Positions 26,511 through 36,616 are shown, numbered from the stretch's first letter. The stretch is DNA of 64,000 bases from Sedimentitalea arenosa (GCF_016428585.1 NZ_JAELVR010000013.1:1-64000); one strand, 5' to 3'. The notes: a model not told the origin generated them from the letters alone. Numbers and translations are program-made.

Positions 26511-26662
26511 CACGCGGATGTTCCTCAATCCCGGCGGGGTCTCACCCGCGCTGGTGTTTCGATTAGACTCACCTGCCTTAAGGCCACGTCAACGGGTACA
26601 CGCGCCGACGTTTTGCATCTCGGCGGAAAACGCGTGACACCCGTCATCGGCCTTGGACCGGC

Positions 26663-28057
26663 TTACATGTGAATGACCCTGCCATAGGCATCCAGAACGC
26701 TTTCATGCATCATTTCCGACAGGGTCGGGTGCGGAAAGACCGTGTTCATCAGGTCTTGTTCCGTGGTTTCCAACTGGCGGCCCACGACATAGCCCTGGAT
26801 CAGTTCGGTCACCTCGGCCCCGACCATGTGCGCGCCCAGCAATTCGCCGGTTTTGGCGTCGAAAACCGTCTTGATCATCCCTTCTGGCTCACCCAGCGCG
26901 ATGGCCTTGCCGTTGCCGATGAAGGGGAAGCGTCCGACCTTGATGTCGTATCCCAACTCCTTGGCGCGGGCCTCGGAGTAGCCGACGCTGGCGACCTGGG
27001 GTTGGCAATAGGTGCATCCGGCAATGCTCTCGGGTTTTACCGGATGCGGATCGCCACCTGCGATCAACTCGGCGACCATGACCCCTTCGTGACTGGCCTT
27101 ATGCGCCAGCCATGGAGCGCCGGCAATGTCACCTATCGCGAAAAGCCCCTCGACCCCGGTGCGGCAGAACTCGTCGGTGACCACATGGCTACGGTCGATC
27201 TTCACCCCCAGCGCTTCGAGGCCGAGATCCTCGACATTGCCAACGATGCCGACGGCCGAAATGACCGTGTCAAAGTCGAGCTTCTGAACCTTGCCGCCGG
27301 TTTCGATATGTGCCGTGACCGTGCCCTTGGCGCGATCCAGCGACTTGACGGTCGACTTTTCCAGAATGGTCATGCCCTGCTTCACGAACTGCTTCTTGGC
27401 AAAGCTGCTGATCTCGGCGTCCTCGACAGGCAGGATGCGGTCCATCACCTCCACGACGGTCGTGTCCGCGCCGAGCGTGTTGTAAAAGCTGGCGAACTCG
27501 ATCCCGATGGCGCCCGATCCGATGACCAGGAGCTTTTTCGGCATCCGCTTGGGCGTCAGCGCATGCTTGTAGGTCCAGACCCGATCCCCGTCCGCTTCCA
27601 GCCCGGGCAGCTCCCGCGCCCTTGCACCGGTGGCGAGAACGATGTTCTTCGCCTCCAACGCCTCTTCGCCCTTGTCGGTCTTGACCTGGACCTTGCCGGG
27701 CGCCGGAAGGGTCGCATGCCCCATAACGGTCGCAATCTTGTTCTTCTTCATCAGGTGGGCGATCCCGCCCGACAACTGGCCCGCAACCGCGCGGCTGCGC
27801 TTGACCACCGCGTCCAGATCGTAACCTACCCCGTCGGCCTTGAGCCCGAAATCGGCGGCGCGTTCCATGAGATGGAAGACCTCGGAACTGCGCAGCATCG
27901 CCTTGGTCGGGATGCAGCCCCAGTTCAGGCAAATACCGCCCATGTGCTCGCGTTCGACGATCGCGACCTTCAGACCCAACTGCGCGGCACGGATTGCGGC
28001 GACATAGCCACCCGGCCCGGCCCCGACGACGATCAGATCAAATGATTTGGGGGCCAT
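26663..28057 (-). CDS. lpdA: Dihydrolipoyl dehydrogenase (E3)
   Basis: 464 residues, the normal E3 length. FAD-binding VVGAGPGGYVAAIRAAQLG, redox disulfide GGICLNWGCIPTK (Cys-x4-Cys), NAD-binding VIGSGAIGIEFASFYNTLG, and the C-terminal catalytic HPTLSEMMHE with His-Glu pair. It reoxidises dihydrolipoamide in 2-oxoacid dehydrogenase complexes and the glycine cleavage system. It is not next to the pdh operon at 43.6 kb, and could serve that complex or 2-oxoglutarate dehydrogenase. It stands alone, 180 nt from the divergent coiled-coil gene. Confidence 0.95.
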   Translation of the reverse strand: MAPKSFDLIVVGAGPGGYVAAIRAAQLGLKVAIVEREHMGGICLNWGCIPTKAMLRSSEVFHLMERAADFGLKADGVGYDLDAVVKRSRAVAGQLSGGIAHLMKKNKIATVMGHATLPAPGKVQVKTDKGEEALEAKNIVLATGARARELPGLEADGDRVWTYKHALTPKRMPKKLLVIGSGAIGIEFASFYNTLGADTTVVEVMDRILPVEDAEISSFAKKQFVKQGMTILEKSTVKSLDRAKGTVTAHIETGGKVQKLDFDTVISAVGIVGNVEDLGLEALGVKIDRSHVVTDEFCRTGVEGLFAIGDIAGAPWLAHKASHEGVMVAELIAGGDPHPVKPESIAGCTYCQPQVASVGYSEARAKELGYDIKVGRFPFIGNGKAIALGEPEGMIKTVFDAKTGELLGAHMVGAEVTELIQGYVVGRQLETTEQDLMNTVFPHPTLSEMMHESVLDAYGRVIHM

Positions 28058-28236
28058 GGTTTTCTTGCCTTCGAGTGTCTGATTTCACTGGCGTCGAGAC
28101 TAGCAACCGGTCCGAAACAATGCAAAGACTTCGGCGCGCGCCGATTGTTTCCACCCAAGGAACAATCCCGGAGCAACTTGTGGCTTCGTCGTCCCGGCGG
28201 CGATATAGACAGAGGCATGACAGCCGGAGATCCGAC

Positions 28237-28680
28237 ATGGCCAAGACCCTCAAAGACCTTTTCCTCGCGATGCTGAACGCAACACTGATCCTCGTCGCCC
28301 TGTGCCTGGTGCTGGCGCTGTTGGTGGTCAATCGCGCCAATTCCCTGACTGCGACCTTCGCCCAGAACCTGAGCGTCGTCGGGCCGTTGCAAGAAGCGGT
28401 GCAGGAGGCCGGCAGCGAGATCGCAGCACTCAGAGCCGACCTCGCCACCATCGGGAGCCAGTCCGAGGAGGTTTCCTCGGCCACGATGGAGCGCCTTCAG
28501 GCGCGCGCTGCCGCGATGGAAACACGCTTGCAGCAGATGCAGGACAATTTGGCCGAGCTGCGAAACGCGCCCGAACAGATGATCGATCATGCCATCGAAA
28601 AGGCCGGAGACGAGGCCGTCTCCAGCGTCGCGCGGATCAGGGGATGCGTTCCGCCTGAGACCGTATCGACGGGCTCCTAG
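28237..28680 (+). CDS. Single-pass membrane coiled-coil protein of unknown function
   Basis: 147 residues from the ATG at 28237 (GGAGA 8 nt upstream). A membrane segment at about 14-33 (ATLILVALCLVLALLVV) is followed by a long alpha-helical coiled coil (about 45-115) of alternating Ala, Leu, Glu, Gln and ending in GCVPPE. No enzymatic motif. It probably faces the periplasm and oligomerises. Its stop codon shares the CTAG with the convergent DUF924 gene. I do not know a function. Confidence 0.75.
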   Translation: MAKTLKDLFLAMLNATLILVALCLVLALLVVNRANSLTATFAQNLSVVGPLQEAVQEAGSEIAALRADLATIGSQSEEVSSATMERLQARAAAMETRLQQMQDNLAELRNAPEQMIDHAIEKAGDEAVSSVARIRGCVPPETVSTGS

Positions 28681-29255
28681 CCCGCCGCCTGCAACTCGCG
28701 CACGGTTTCGCCGTAGCCACCACCGCTTACATACGCCATTTCAGGACCGGTCGAACTGCGTGACAGGGCTTCGTTGCGATAGGGGAAGCGGCCGAATTGG
28801 CGGATCACCTCGCGGTGGGCGCGCGCATGCAGCAGGTTCGACGCACCGTATTCGGGCATCCGCTCGCACATCAGCCGCACGCAGCGCTCCTGGTCGCAGA
28901 GATTCTCCGAATGCATCAGAGGCAGGTAGAAGAATTGCCGCGCCGGCTCGTCGATGCGCATGTCCCAGCGCCGATCGATCGCGGCTTTCGCCGTGGCCAG
29001 CGCCGCCCGGTCGGTCGAAAAGGCCCGACGCGAGCCGCGGAACATGTTGCGCGGAAACTGATCTGTCAGGATGATGTAGGCCAATGCGCCGCTGGGATAA
29101 GTCAGCCAGAGAGAATACCGCCCCTCACGCGCGCCTTCCCACGCCGATCCGAACCGCCGCGTGATCTCGGCATCGAGGTCGTCGTCCTGGGCATACCAAT
29201 TCGCCGCTCCGACCTCGTCCAACCAGAAACTCAATACTTCTTCAGGGCCAACCAT
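28677..29255 (-). CDS. DUF924 family protein
   Basis: 192 residues from the ATG at 29255 (GGAGAG just upstream). Family pattern: VLSFWLDEVGAANWYAQDDDLD at the N-terminus, LAYIILTDQFPRNMFRGSRRAFSTD in the middle, and FYLPLMHSENLCDQERCVRLM, then FGRFPYRNEALSRSSTGPE at the end. DUF924 proteins are cytoplasmic, all-helical TPR-like proteins of unknown function. No operon partners; the MFS gene upstream is 106 nt away on the same strand. Confidence 0.88.
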   Translation of the reverse strand: MVGPEEVLSFWLDEVGAANWYAQDDDLDAEITRRFGSAWEGAREGRYSLWLTYPSGALAYIILTDQFPRNMFRGSRRAFSTDRAALATAKAAIDRRWDMRIDEPARQFFYLPLMHSENLCDQERCVRLMCERMPEYGASNLLHARAHREVIRQFGRFPYRNEALSRSSTGPEMAYVSGGGYGETVRELQAAG

Positions 29256-29299
29256 GAGTTGCTCTCCACTCCTAATCTCCCCCCAGCACATATTTACCT

Positions 29300-29350
29300 G
29301 ACCGGGTTTTAAAACGTTTTTACAGTAACAAATTGCTTCATTCGCAACAA
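29300..29350 (-). promoter_or_regulatory. AT-rich candidate promoter of the DUF924 gene
   Basis: This stretch is far richer in A and T than its surroundings and contains the perfect palindrome GTTTTAAAAC (29306-29315). It fills the gap between two leftward genes and fits a promoter for 28677-29255. No exact -35/-10 pair can be fixed. Confidence 0.3.
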
Positions 29351-29361
29351 AATCGGCAAAG

Positions 29362-30633
29362 TCATGCCGTTCCCTTGCTCTGTGCCTCTTCCAGGTCGGC
29401 CTCAATGGCAAGTTCCTGGGCGACCCCCAGCGCGACCTGCGTCGCTGCCGGATACATCGCGGGCATCTGGCCGGTTTCTTCGACCGGAACCGTCGGACGC
29501 TGTGTCGAGCGGTAGGCGGCATAGGCTGCCAACGCGAACATCAGCGCGGCCATGAACAGGAAGAATCCCGACGGTCCGAACACCGCGTCGCCCATCAGCC
29601 AGCCGATGATCAGCGGGCCGGTGATGGCCCCCAAGCCGTTGATGAAGACAAGCCCGCCGGAAGCCGCCGCCATGTCCTCGTGCTGCAGGTAGTCGTTGGT
29701 ATGTGCGATCAGCAGCGAATAGAGCGGGTTCGACAGCCCGCCGATCAGGAAGGCAGCAACCAGCAGGATCGAGAAACTGGAGCCGAACAGCATGCCGACG
29801 ACCGCGCCGCCCGCACCCACCGCCGAGACCAGCAGGATCAGGAAGCGACGGTCCATCCGATCCGACAGCCACCCGAGCGGATACTGCATGAGCATCGCCC
29901 CGACATAGAAGGTCGCCACGAAGATCGAGATCTGCGCGAGGCTCAGCCCGACCTTGGCGCCATAGACCGCGCTCATCCCGAACTGCGAGGCAAAGACCCC
30001 GCCAAGCAGGAACATGCCGACACAGCCCAGCGGCGAGATCTTGAGCAACTCGCGCAAGGTCATCGGCTTCGTCGTGTCAAAAGCAGGAGTCGGGCTGATC
30101 GACAGCAGGATCGGCGCGAAGGAGATCGAGATCAGCACCGAGGCGATCACGAAAGTTTCATAGCCCGCCGGATCGCCCGCCAGCAACAGGGCCTGCGCGC
30201 TGACGATCCCGACCATCTGCACGATCATGTAGAGCGACAGCGCCTGCCCCCTGTTCTCGTTGTTGGCCGCGTTGTTGAGCCAGCTTTCGGCGGTCACGTA
30301 AACGCCCGAGAAGCAGAAGCCGATGATGACCCGGCCCACCGACCAGGCAATCGGGTTGGTGAAGGTGGGATAGAGGATCATCACCGCCGAAATGAACGAG
30401 GCCAGAGCCGCGAAGACCCGCACGTGGCCGACCCTGCGGATCATCTCGGGCGCCATGCGCGAGCCGCCCAGAAAACCGAGGAAATAGGCCGACATCACCA
30501 CCGACATTTCGAGCGTCGAGAAGCCTTCGATCTCGCCACGCACACCCAGAAGTGTTCCCTGAAGGCCGTTGCCGACCATCAGGAGCATCATTCCCAAGAG
30601 CAGCGCCCAGGCGCTGGACAGGACTTGTATCAT
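29362..30633 (-). CDS. Major facilitator superfamily transporter
   Basis: 423 residues from the ATG at 30633, preceded by GGGAGG at good spacing; the in-frame sequence further upstream is unlikely to be coding. Twelve predicted membrane segments in two halves with a central cytoplasmic loop (about 195-215). The loop after the second helix reads GGSRMAPEMIRRVGHVRVF, and the equivalent in the second half is GWLSDRMDRRFLIL, the usual MFS duplicate motifs. It looks like the YcaD-type group. The transported compound is unknown. It lies downstream of queA with a 112-nt gap. Confidence 0.88.
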   Translation of the reverse strand: MIQVLSSAWALLLGMMLLMVGNGLQGTLLGVRGEIEGFSTLEMSVVMSAYFLGFLGGSRMAPEMIRRVGHVRVFAALASFISAVMILYPTFTNPIAWSVGRVIIGFCFSGVYVTAESWLNNAANNENRGQALSLYMIVQMVGIVSAQALLLAGDPAGYETFVIASVLISISFAPILLSISPTPAFDTTKPMTLRELLKISPLGCVGMFLLGGVFASQFGMSAVYGAKVGLSLAQISIFVATFYVGAMLMQYPLGWLSDRMDRRFLILLVSAVGAGGAVVGMLFGSSFSILLVAAFLIGGLSNPLYSLLIAHTNDYLQHEDMAAASGGLVFINGLGAITGPLIIGWLMGDAVFGPSGFFLFMAALMFALAAYAAYRSTQRPTVPVEETGQMPAMYPAATQVALGVAQELAIEADLEEAQSKGTA

Positions 30634-30745
30634 CTGGTGCCTCCCAGAGCTGTGGCGGGTCGAACCGGTCCCGTATCGGGGGTGTGACCGACTCGGTCGC
30701 ATTTGGCAACGACACTTTGGAAGTCGGTTTCGGCGCTTTCGCGTC

Positions 30746-31792
30746 TCAGGGAACGAGCAGGGACGCATCCCCGTAGGAAAAGAACCGATAGTCGTTCCGG
30801 ATCGCATGATCATAGATCTCGGCGATCCGCCGCCGCCCCATCAACGCCGAAACCAGCATCATCAGCGTCGATTTCGGCAGGTGGAAATTGGTCATCAAGG
30901 CGTCGGTCACGTGGAAGCGGAACCCGGGATAGATGAAAATGTCCGTGTCGCCCTCCCAGGCCCGTATCGCGCCATCGCGTGCGGCGGTCTCGATCAGGCG
31001 GAGGGCGGTGGTCCCGACCGGAATGATCCGCCCCCCGACGGCCCTCGTGGCGGCGATCTCGGCGGCGGCCTTTTCGCTGACCTGCCCCCATTCAGCGTGC
31101 ATCTTGTGCGTGGTCACGTCATCGACCTTGACGGGCAAGAAGGTCCCCGCCCCGACATGCAAGGTCACATAGCTGATGTCGACGCCTCCGTCGGTGAGGC
31201 GCGCCAGCAGCGCGTCGTCGAAATGCAGCGAGGCGGTCGGCGCGGCGACGGCTCCGGGCACGCGGGCAAAGACGGTCTGGTAGTCGGTCTTGTCGCGCGT
31301 GTCGGCGGGGCGCTTGGCCGCGATGTAGGGCGGCAACGGCATCGCGCCGGCCTCGGCCAATGCCGCGTCGAAGTCGTCGCCGACAAGGTTGAAGCGCAAC
31401 AGGCCCTGCCCCTCGGCCGTATCCACCAACGTCGCCGACAGCCCGGCATCGAATTCCACCATTTCACCGGGCTTCAGTTTCTTGAGTGGCTTGATCAGCG
31501 CGGCCCAACTGCCATCCGCGCGCGGCTCGAGCAGCGTCACCTCGATGCGCGCCGCGGTCTCGCCCTGGGCGCCGGTGCGCCGGCGCCGACCCGACAGGCG
31601 CGCGGGAATGACGCGGGTGTTGTTCAGCACCAGACGGTCACCCGGACGGATCCACAGGGGCAAGTCTCGCACATGCGCATCGGTGATGCTGTCGCGCGTC
31701 GCCACCAGCAGCCGCGCAGCGCTGCGCGGCATCGCGGGACGCGTTGCGATCCTGTCTTCTGGCAAGTCGAAATCGAAATCACTCAGTTTCAT
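30746..31792 (-). CDS. queA: S-adenosylmethionine:tRNA ribosyltransferase-isomerase
   Basis: 348 residues, normal for QueA. N-terminal [25 protein letters not shown], central [41 protein letters not shown] and C-terminal [32 protein letters not shown] are all hallmark segments. It transfers and isomerises ribose from S-adenosylmethionine onto 7-aminomethyl-7-deazaguanine in tRNA, making epoxyqueuosine at position 34. No other queuosine genes are in the window. Confidence 0.96.
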   Translation of the reverse strand: MKLSDFDFDLPEDRIATRPAMPRSAARLLVATRDSITDAHVRDLPLWIRPGDRLVLNNTRVIPARLSGRRRRTGAQGETAARIEVTLLEPRADGSWAALIKPLKKLKPGEMVEFDAGLSATLVDTAEGQGLLRFNLVGDDFDAALAEAGAMPLPPYIAAKRPADTRDKTDYQTVFARVPGAVAAPTASLHFDDALLARLTDGGVDISYVTLHVGAGTFLPVKVDDVTTHKMHAEWGQVSEKAAAEIAATRAVGGRIIPVGTTALRLIETAARDGAIRAWEGDTDIFIYPGFRFHVTDALMTNFHLPKSTLMMLVSALMGRRRIAEIYDHAIRNDYRFFSYGDASLLVP

Positions 31793-31846
31793 GCGCCGCC
31801 TTCTATGCGCCCGCGAAGAGAATGGCCATCCGTCTCGGATCTGACC

Positions 31847-34800
31847 TCAGCGGCCCGAAAACGCATCGTCTGGCCGCGTCGCCGGCGTGCGTTGCACCGG
31901 CGGCGCGTTCTCGTCGATGGGCGGCGGCGCGCTGCGCATGATGTCGCGCAGGATGCCCGGCGCCAGCACAGACAGCGGGTTCACCTGGACCCGCGGGTTC
32001 TGCGCCGGTCCCGTGAGCGAGTAGTTGAAGCCGATGACCCCCTCGCCACGCCGCGACACCAGGTTGCCGATCTGGTTCAGCATGTAGATCGGCGAGATCA
32101 CCCCCTGCATCTGCATGGTGCCGCGCACCACGTCGAACACGCCGTCCATCGACAGGCCGATCGAGGGGCCGGTCGCGCTGCTCTCGAAGACGGTGATCCG
32201 TCTGGGTCCAAGCCGGAACCGCGCCACCACCTCCGAGAACTGGATGCCCTGGCCCGAGAGCTCGTCGAGCAGTCCGACCAGGCTGATCGAATTCAACAGC
32301 GCGGCGATCGCCGGCGCGTCCTGGATCTGGGTGTTGGTGATGCGCAATCGCCCGTCAAACTGCCCTGCTGCCGGTGCGGGCAAGAGCGTCAGGTCGAAAC
32401 TGCCGCCGCGCGCCTGTTTCAGCAGTCCGGCCGAGCGTACTACCCCGCCAGCGTCCTCCGACCGCACCCGCACCGCACTGCGCCCTGCGCTGGGGCTGAT
32501 TTCGCCGGTCACCTCGGCCTGCCCGTTCACCTTTCCGCGAAATCGCCCTGTCAGTCCCCCCGCCAGAGTGAAGGCGCCGGCAAAGTCGGTCAGGGCCAGC
32601 GTATCGGTGACGCGCAGAGTGTTGAGCGCCACCTGCAGCTCACCGGAATCGATCCCGGCCCCGCCGCCGGATGCGCCGAACTCGGCCCGTCGCAGGTCAA
32701 GCGTGCCGCCCCGGATACGGATGTCGGGCGCCCCGGCGCTGCGGCCGATCAGGTCGACCGGCGCGTCGAGCCAGCCACCGAGGCTGACCGAGTCGAAACT
32801 GGCCCGGTCGAGCCCTCCGCCCGGACGGATGTCGATCTCGCCTCTGGCGGCAAGTCCAGCTGCGCGCAGGGTCAGGTTGTCCACCCGCGGTTGCGCTCCA
32901 AGTCGCGCGGACAGCGACAGCTCACCCGTCGATCCCCGTGACTTGGACCAGCCGAGTTGCGGGATGCTCAGCCCAATGCCGGCCAGATCCGACTCGACAC
33001 TCAAGACGGGCGGCGCAGCGGGCACGATATCGACGGCGACGCGGGCGGACCCGCGGCCCGAGACGCTCCCGGGCGGCAAGCCGATCCGGAACGTGTCGAT
33101 GGTTTCGGGCGACAACTCGATCCGCCCCTCGACCCGGCTGCCCTGCTTCGCCTCCGGTCCCAGTGGCTGCCGCCAACTGACCTCGATCGGAAGGTCCTCG
33201 ATGCGTCCCGTGCCGGCGATGGTGATGCCCTCCTGGTTGCCGCTGACTTCAAGCCGCGGGGCTGCGACGTTGTATCCGGGCACCAGGACATCGCTGGACA
33301 CGTCCTCGACTGTTCCGGACAGGTGGAACTCCATCTCCTCCAGCGGCACCTTCGGCTTCAGCGGCAACGCGAGCGTGCCGCCCACCCGCGCCATGCCCTG
33401 TGCCATGTCAACAGGCAATGTGGTGTCCTTCAGCACCGAAAGCGGTGGGCGATCCAGCAGCGACAGGATCGTCGTGACCGAGCTGCGCGCCGTGATGCGC
33501 ACCACCGCGGGGGTCGCCGGCTTCACGTCCACGTCGGGAATGATGAAAGAGGTGCCCGCGACATCGAGCGGCCCGCCCGCATCGGGCGTGATCCGGCCCT
33601 CCGTCGCGGTGACAACGAACCGCCCGCCAGCGAGCGTTGCCTGCCCGGACGCGTTCGTCATCATCGGCAGAGTCTTGACCGCGCGCACCGTCGCGTCGGC
33701 ATAGTCGAAATCGAGATAGATATCGGGCTTGGCATCCTGCCTGAGGCGGAGCGCGAAGTTGATGTCCTCGAGTCGTCCGCCAGACAGGTTTTCCGTCACC
33801 CATTTGCGCGGCTTCGGCACCGCGCGTTCCGGCCACAGGCTCAGAAGCTGATCGGGAGTGACCACGTCCGCCGTACCGTCAAGCGCGACCTTCCAGCCTG
33901 CGGCATCGGCGGAAAACCCGCCCGAAAACAGCAGACGCGTATTCTGTTGGGTGGCTTGCAACTCTCCGAGCGCAACGCGGAAGGGCGCGAAGCCGACCCT
34001 GAAATCCGCCGTCGCGCGCGAGATCGACAGCGGCGTTTCATAGAGGTCGTCAGGATTGATCGACAGGTTGGTCAGGGTCAACTGTCCGATCAGGTTACGC
34101 AGGCTCCCGCCCTCCACGCCCAGATAGGCGCGGCCCTCGGCCGTGCCCCGGCCCCAGTCGCTCGACACCATCACCTCGTCAAAGACCAACGCCTGATCCT
34201 CGGGGTGATAGGTGAAATAGCTGTGCGCGCCCTGGAACGGGATCGGACGCGCGGCCTCCGTCGGCTGCACCGCACCGGCGCCGATCTGGAGCGACGCCGA
34301 CAATTGCCCAAAGCGGCCGTCGGCATTCACGCTCCCCCGAAGCGCGCCGGAAATCGGCGCGCGCAGCACGTCAAGCCAACCGAGCGCAACGCTCTGTGCG
34401 GCGATGTCCGATGCCGCCACATCCTCGACGACAATGCCGAACTCGGCCTCGGGCGAGCCGAAGCGGCTGGAATAGTTCATCTCGAAGCTGCTGGCATAAT
34501 CCGCTCCGGTCAGTAGCGCGAAGACACTCGACGCGCGCAGATGGTCCGCGTCCCGGTCCAGCCGGATGCGACCGCCATCCAGCGTCCAGGCACGGTTCTT
34601 GAACGCATCCTCGTATTGCAGGGTCACCCCGTCCACTTCGACCGAAACCAGCGCACTCAGAAGCGGAGTCGCGAACATCGCGTCCAGCGTCTCGACCAGT
34701 TCGGGCAGATTGCCGGCGCGGTTGATGGGGGCGCCACCATTGCCGAGCGTCAGGGACAGATTGCCCTCGGAGTCCCGACGCAGGAACGCGAAAACACCCG

Positions 34801-35212
34801 ACAGCGAGATCGACTTGGGCTGCACCTGGCCGCGCAGCAACGGACGCATCGCCAGGCTTGCCTGGGCATTGGCCAGCTGCGCGATCGGCAGACCATCCGC
34901 CGTCTCCAGTCGCACGTCTCTCAACCCGACTCGGGGCCGCCAGCCCCGGTTCACGACCAGTTCGACATCGCCGAATTCGATTTCCATTCCGGGCAGGTTT
35001 CGCTCGATCCGCGCCTCGATGCGATCGCGCACCCAGACCGGGACGGTCAGCGTCTGGCCGAGCCCCGCGATGACGAGGCCGCCCCCCAGCAGCATCAGGA
35101 ACGCGACGATGGCCAGCGACCACAGACCGGCACGGCGCATCCGGCCGCGCGACTCGGGCCGGCCGGGTCTGTCCGCCCGGTCGCCGTCAGGGGAGTTGCT
35201 CTCTCCAGTCAT
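31847..35212 (-). CDS. Giant AsmA-like / DUF3971 envelope protein (YhdP/TamB class)
   Basis: 1121 residues: cytoplasmic basic leader (1-28), one membrane anchor (about 29-52), then a very long beta-rich periplasmic region with repeated short strands, and the AsmA-like C-terminal region (about 850-1060) ending in a proline-rich tail. A DUF3971-type segment precedes it. Such proteins form hydrophobic grooves bridging inner and outer membranes and help move phospholipids (YhdP, TamB, YdbH in E. coli). Divergent from bcp with an 86-nt spacer. The lipid role is by family analogy. Confidence 0.82.
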   Translation of the reverse strand: MTGESNSPDGDRADRPGRPESRGRMRRAGLWSLAIVAFLMLLGGGLVIAGLGQTLTVPVWVRDRIEARIERNLPGMEIEFGDVELVVNRGWRPRVGLRDVRLETADGLPIAQLANAQASLAMRPLLRGQVQPKSISLSGVFAFLRRDSEGNLSLTLGNGGAPINRAGNLPELVETLDAMFATPLLSALVSVEVDGVTLQYEDAFKNRAWTLDGGRIRLDRDADHLRASSVFALLTGADYASSFEMNYSSRFGSPEAEFGIVVEDVAASDIAAQSVALGWLDVLRAPISGALRGSVNADGRFGQLSASLQIGAGAVQPTEAARPIPFQGAHSYFTYHPEDQALVFDEVMVSSDWGRGTAEGRAYLGVEGGSLRNLIGQLTLTNLSINPDDLYETPLSISRATADFRVGFAPFRVALGELQATQQNTRLLFSGGFSADAAGWKVALDGTADVVTPDQLLSLWPERAVPKPRKWVTENLSGGRLEDINFALRLRQDAKPDIYLDFDYADATVRAVKTLPMMTNASGQATLAGGRFVVTATEGRITPDAGGPLDVAGTSFIIPDVDVKPATPAVVRITARSSVTTILSLLDRPPLSVLKDTTLPVDMAQGMARVGGTLALPLKPKVPLEEMEFHLSGTVEDVSSDVLVPGYNVAAPRLEVSGNQEGITIAGTGRIEDLPIEVSWRQPLGPEAKQGSRVEGRIELSPETIDTFRIGLPPGSVSGRGSARVAVDIVPAAPPVLSVESDLAGIGLSIPQLGWSKSRGSTGELSLSARLGAQPRVDNLTLRAAGLAARGEIDIRPGGGLDRASFDSVSLGGWLDAPVDLIGRSAGAPDIRIRGGTLDLRRAEFGASGGGAGIDSGELQVALNTLRVTDTLALTDFAGAFTLAGGLTGRFRGKVNGQAEVTGEISPSAGRSAVRVRSEDAGGVVRSAGLLKQARGGSFDLTLLPAPAAGQFDGRLRITNTQIQDAPAIAALLNSISLVGLLDELSGQGIQFSEVVARFRLGPRRITVFESSATGPSIGLSMDGVFDVVRGTMQMQGVISPIYMLNQIGNLVSRRGEGVIGFNYSLTGPAQNPRVQVNPLSVLAPGILRDIMRSAPPPIDENAPPVQRTPATRPDDAFSGR

Positions 35213-35298
35213 GCGTTTTTTGCCAACACGCCTTTTTGTTTCGTCCGGGCGCCCTATTGTGCTCGATGACCTTCACGCGATCAAACGGAGTTGATTCC

Positions 35299-35760
35299 AT
35301 GCCCGACGTCAATGACATGGCCCCCGATTTCACCCTGCCCCGCGACGGCGGCGACATGGTCAGCCTGTCGGACCTGCGCGGCCAAGCGGTCGTCCTCTTC
35401 TTCTATCCCCGCGATGATACGCCGGGCTGCACGAAGGAATCCATCGGATTTTCCGAAAAGCTCGCCGCCTTCACCGAGGCCGGAGCCACCGTACTCGGCC
35501 TCTCCAAGGACAGCGTCGCGAGCCACGAGAAATTCGTCGCCAAGCGCGAACTGTCCACGCCCATGCTGTCGGACGAGAACGGCACCACTTGCGAAGACTA
35601 CGGCGTCTGGAAGGAAAAGAAGATGTACGGCAAGAGCTTCATGGGCATCGAGCGCAGCACGTTCCTGATCGACCGCGACGGAAAGATCGCGGCGATCTGG
35701 CGCAAGGTGAAGGTGCCGGGCCACGTCGACGAGGTGTTGAAGGCCGTGCAGGCACTGTAA
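35299..35760 (+). CDS. bcp: Thioredoxin-dependent thiol peroxidase (Bcp/PrxQ)
   Basis: 153 residues from the ATG at 35299 (GGAG 9 nt upstream). Peroxidatic motif FFYPRDDTPGCTKES with Cys about residue 45. The resolving Cys found five residues later in E. coli Bcp is absent (TKESI). A second Cys in GTTCEDYGVW may act instead, or the enzyme works as a 1-Cys peroxidase. It reduces hydroperoxides in the cytoplasm. It stands alone between the AsmA-like gene and the lipoprotein gene. Confidence 0.93.
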   Translation: MPDVNDMAPDFTLPRDGGDMVSLSDLRGQAVVLFFYPRDDTPGCTKESIGFSEKLAAFTEAGATVLGLSKDSVASHEKFVAKRELSTPMLSDENGTTCEDYGVWKEKKMYGKSFMGIERSTFLIDRDGKIAAIWRKVKVPGHVDEVLKAVQAL

Positions 35761-35926
35761 CGGCGCGACGCCGGATCGGCCGGTCTGAAGGACTTGTTTA
35801 CCAAAAGCCACTACCAGCGGACCAAATGAGGTCGTGCCCTTGCGCAGGCTTGGATTGACTGCAAGTTGCCGGCATTCTGCGGCATGACCTGCGGTGACCG
35901 ACACGGAAAGAGGATGATGGGGCGCG

Positions 35927-36616
35927 ATGCACTATTGTGACACAAGGGCAGCCAATGGGCCTGTCGCGGGCTTGCTGCCCACCAGCGCGCGTATCGGTAC
36001 ATGCACTCGACGCATCAGGGTCGTTGCACTACTGGTTCTGCTACCTGCGCTGCTGGCAGCTTGCGGCGGCACGTGGAAGACAGAGTATGGCGACCCGCTC
36101 GATCGGGCGGTCACATCAAACTGGCGGGTGAGCCAGGTCAACGTGTCGGTGCCGGAAACGCTGACCGTGTCAGACGAGAACGTCTATTTTCCGCGTGCCG
36201 ACATCGTGTGGCACGGCGACCCACCGGGCGATCGCCGCGCCCAGGCGCAAAGGATCGTCCGCGACTCCGCGCGCACGGCAACCGCCCCGATGCGGGGCGG
36301 CCGGCCGGTCGCAATGAACCTGACAGTGCGCGAATTCCACGGCATTTCACCCATCACGCTCGCGAAAGCGCCATCGGCTGTCTACAACATGGCGTTCGAC
36401 GCGCAGATCGTCGACGCGCGCACCGGTGCTGCCCTGACGCCGCCGACCCAGATCCATGCCGATGTTCCGGCCCTTGTCGGCGAGGCGGGGATTGCCGCAG
36501 CGCAGTTCGGTCCGACGCAGAAGGAACAGGTGACGGGCCACCTTGTTGCGGTCTTCGAGGGGTGGCTCGGGATCGGCCCCGACGTGCGCGGCACCTTCAG
36601 CAGCTTCGGCCGCTGA
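35927..36616 (+). CDS. Predicted outer-membrane lipoprotein, DUF6778-like
   Basis: 229 residues from ATG 35927. The lipobox is LAAC with lipidated Cys46, after a hydrophobic stretch at 32-45; the 31 residues before this are unusually long, so the true start may be internal, but no better start is visible. The mature protein is short-stranded and ends TFSSFGR. The pattern fits the DUF6778 lipoproteins of Rhodobacterales. Function unknown. Upstream, 35761-35926 (166 nt) holds no gene I can support. Confidence 0.72.
   Translation: MHYCDTRAANGPVAGLLPTSARIGTCTRRIRVVALLVLLPALLAACGGTWKTEYGDPLDRAVTSNWRVSQVNVSVPETLTVSDENVYFPRADIVWHGDPPGDRRAQAQRIVRDSARTATAPMRGGRPVAMNLTVREFHGISPITLAKAPSAVYNMAFDAQIVDARTGAALTPPTQIHADVPALVGEAGIAAAQFGPTQKEQVTGHLVAVFEGWLGIGPDVRGTFSSFGR

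Noticed and set aside
30569-32941. 790-residue plus-strand frame over queA and the AsmA-like gene
   Set aside because: Shadow of real minus-strand genes; Arg/His/Gln-rich with no recognisable fold or start signal.
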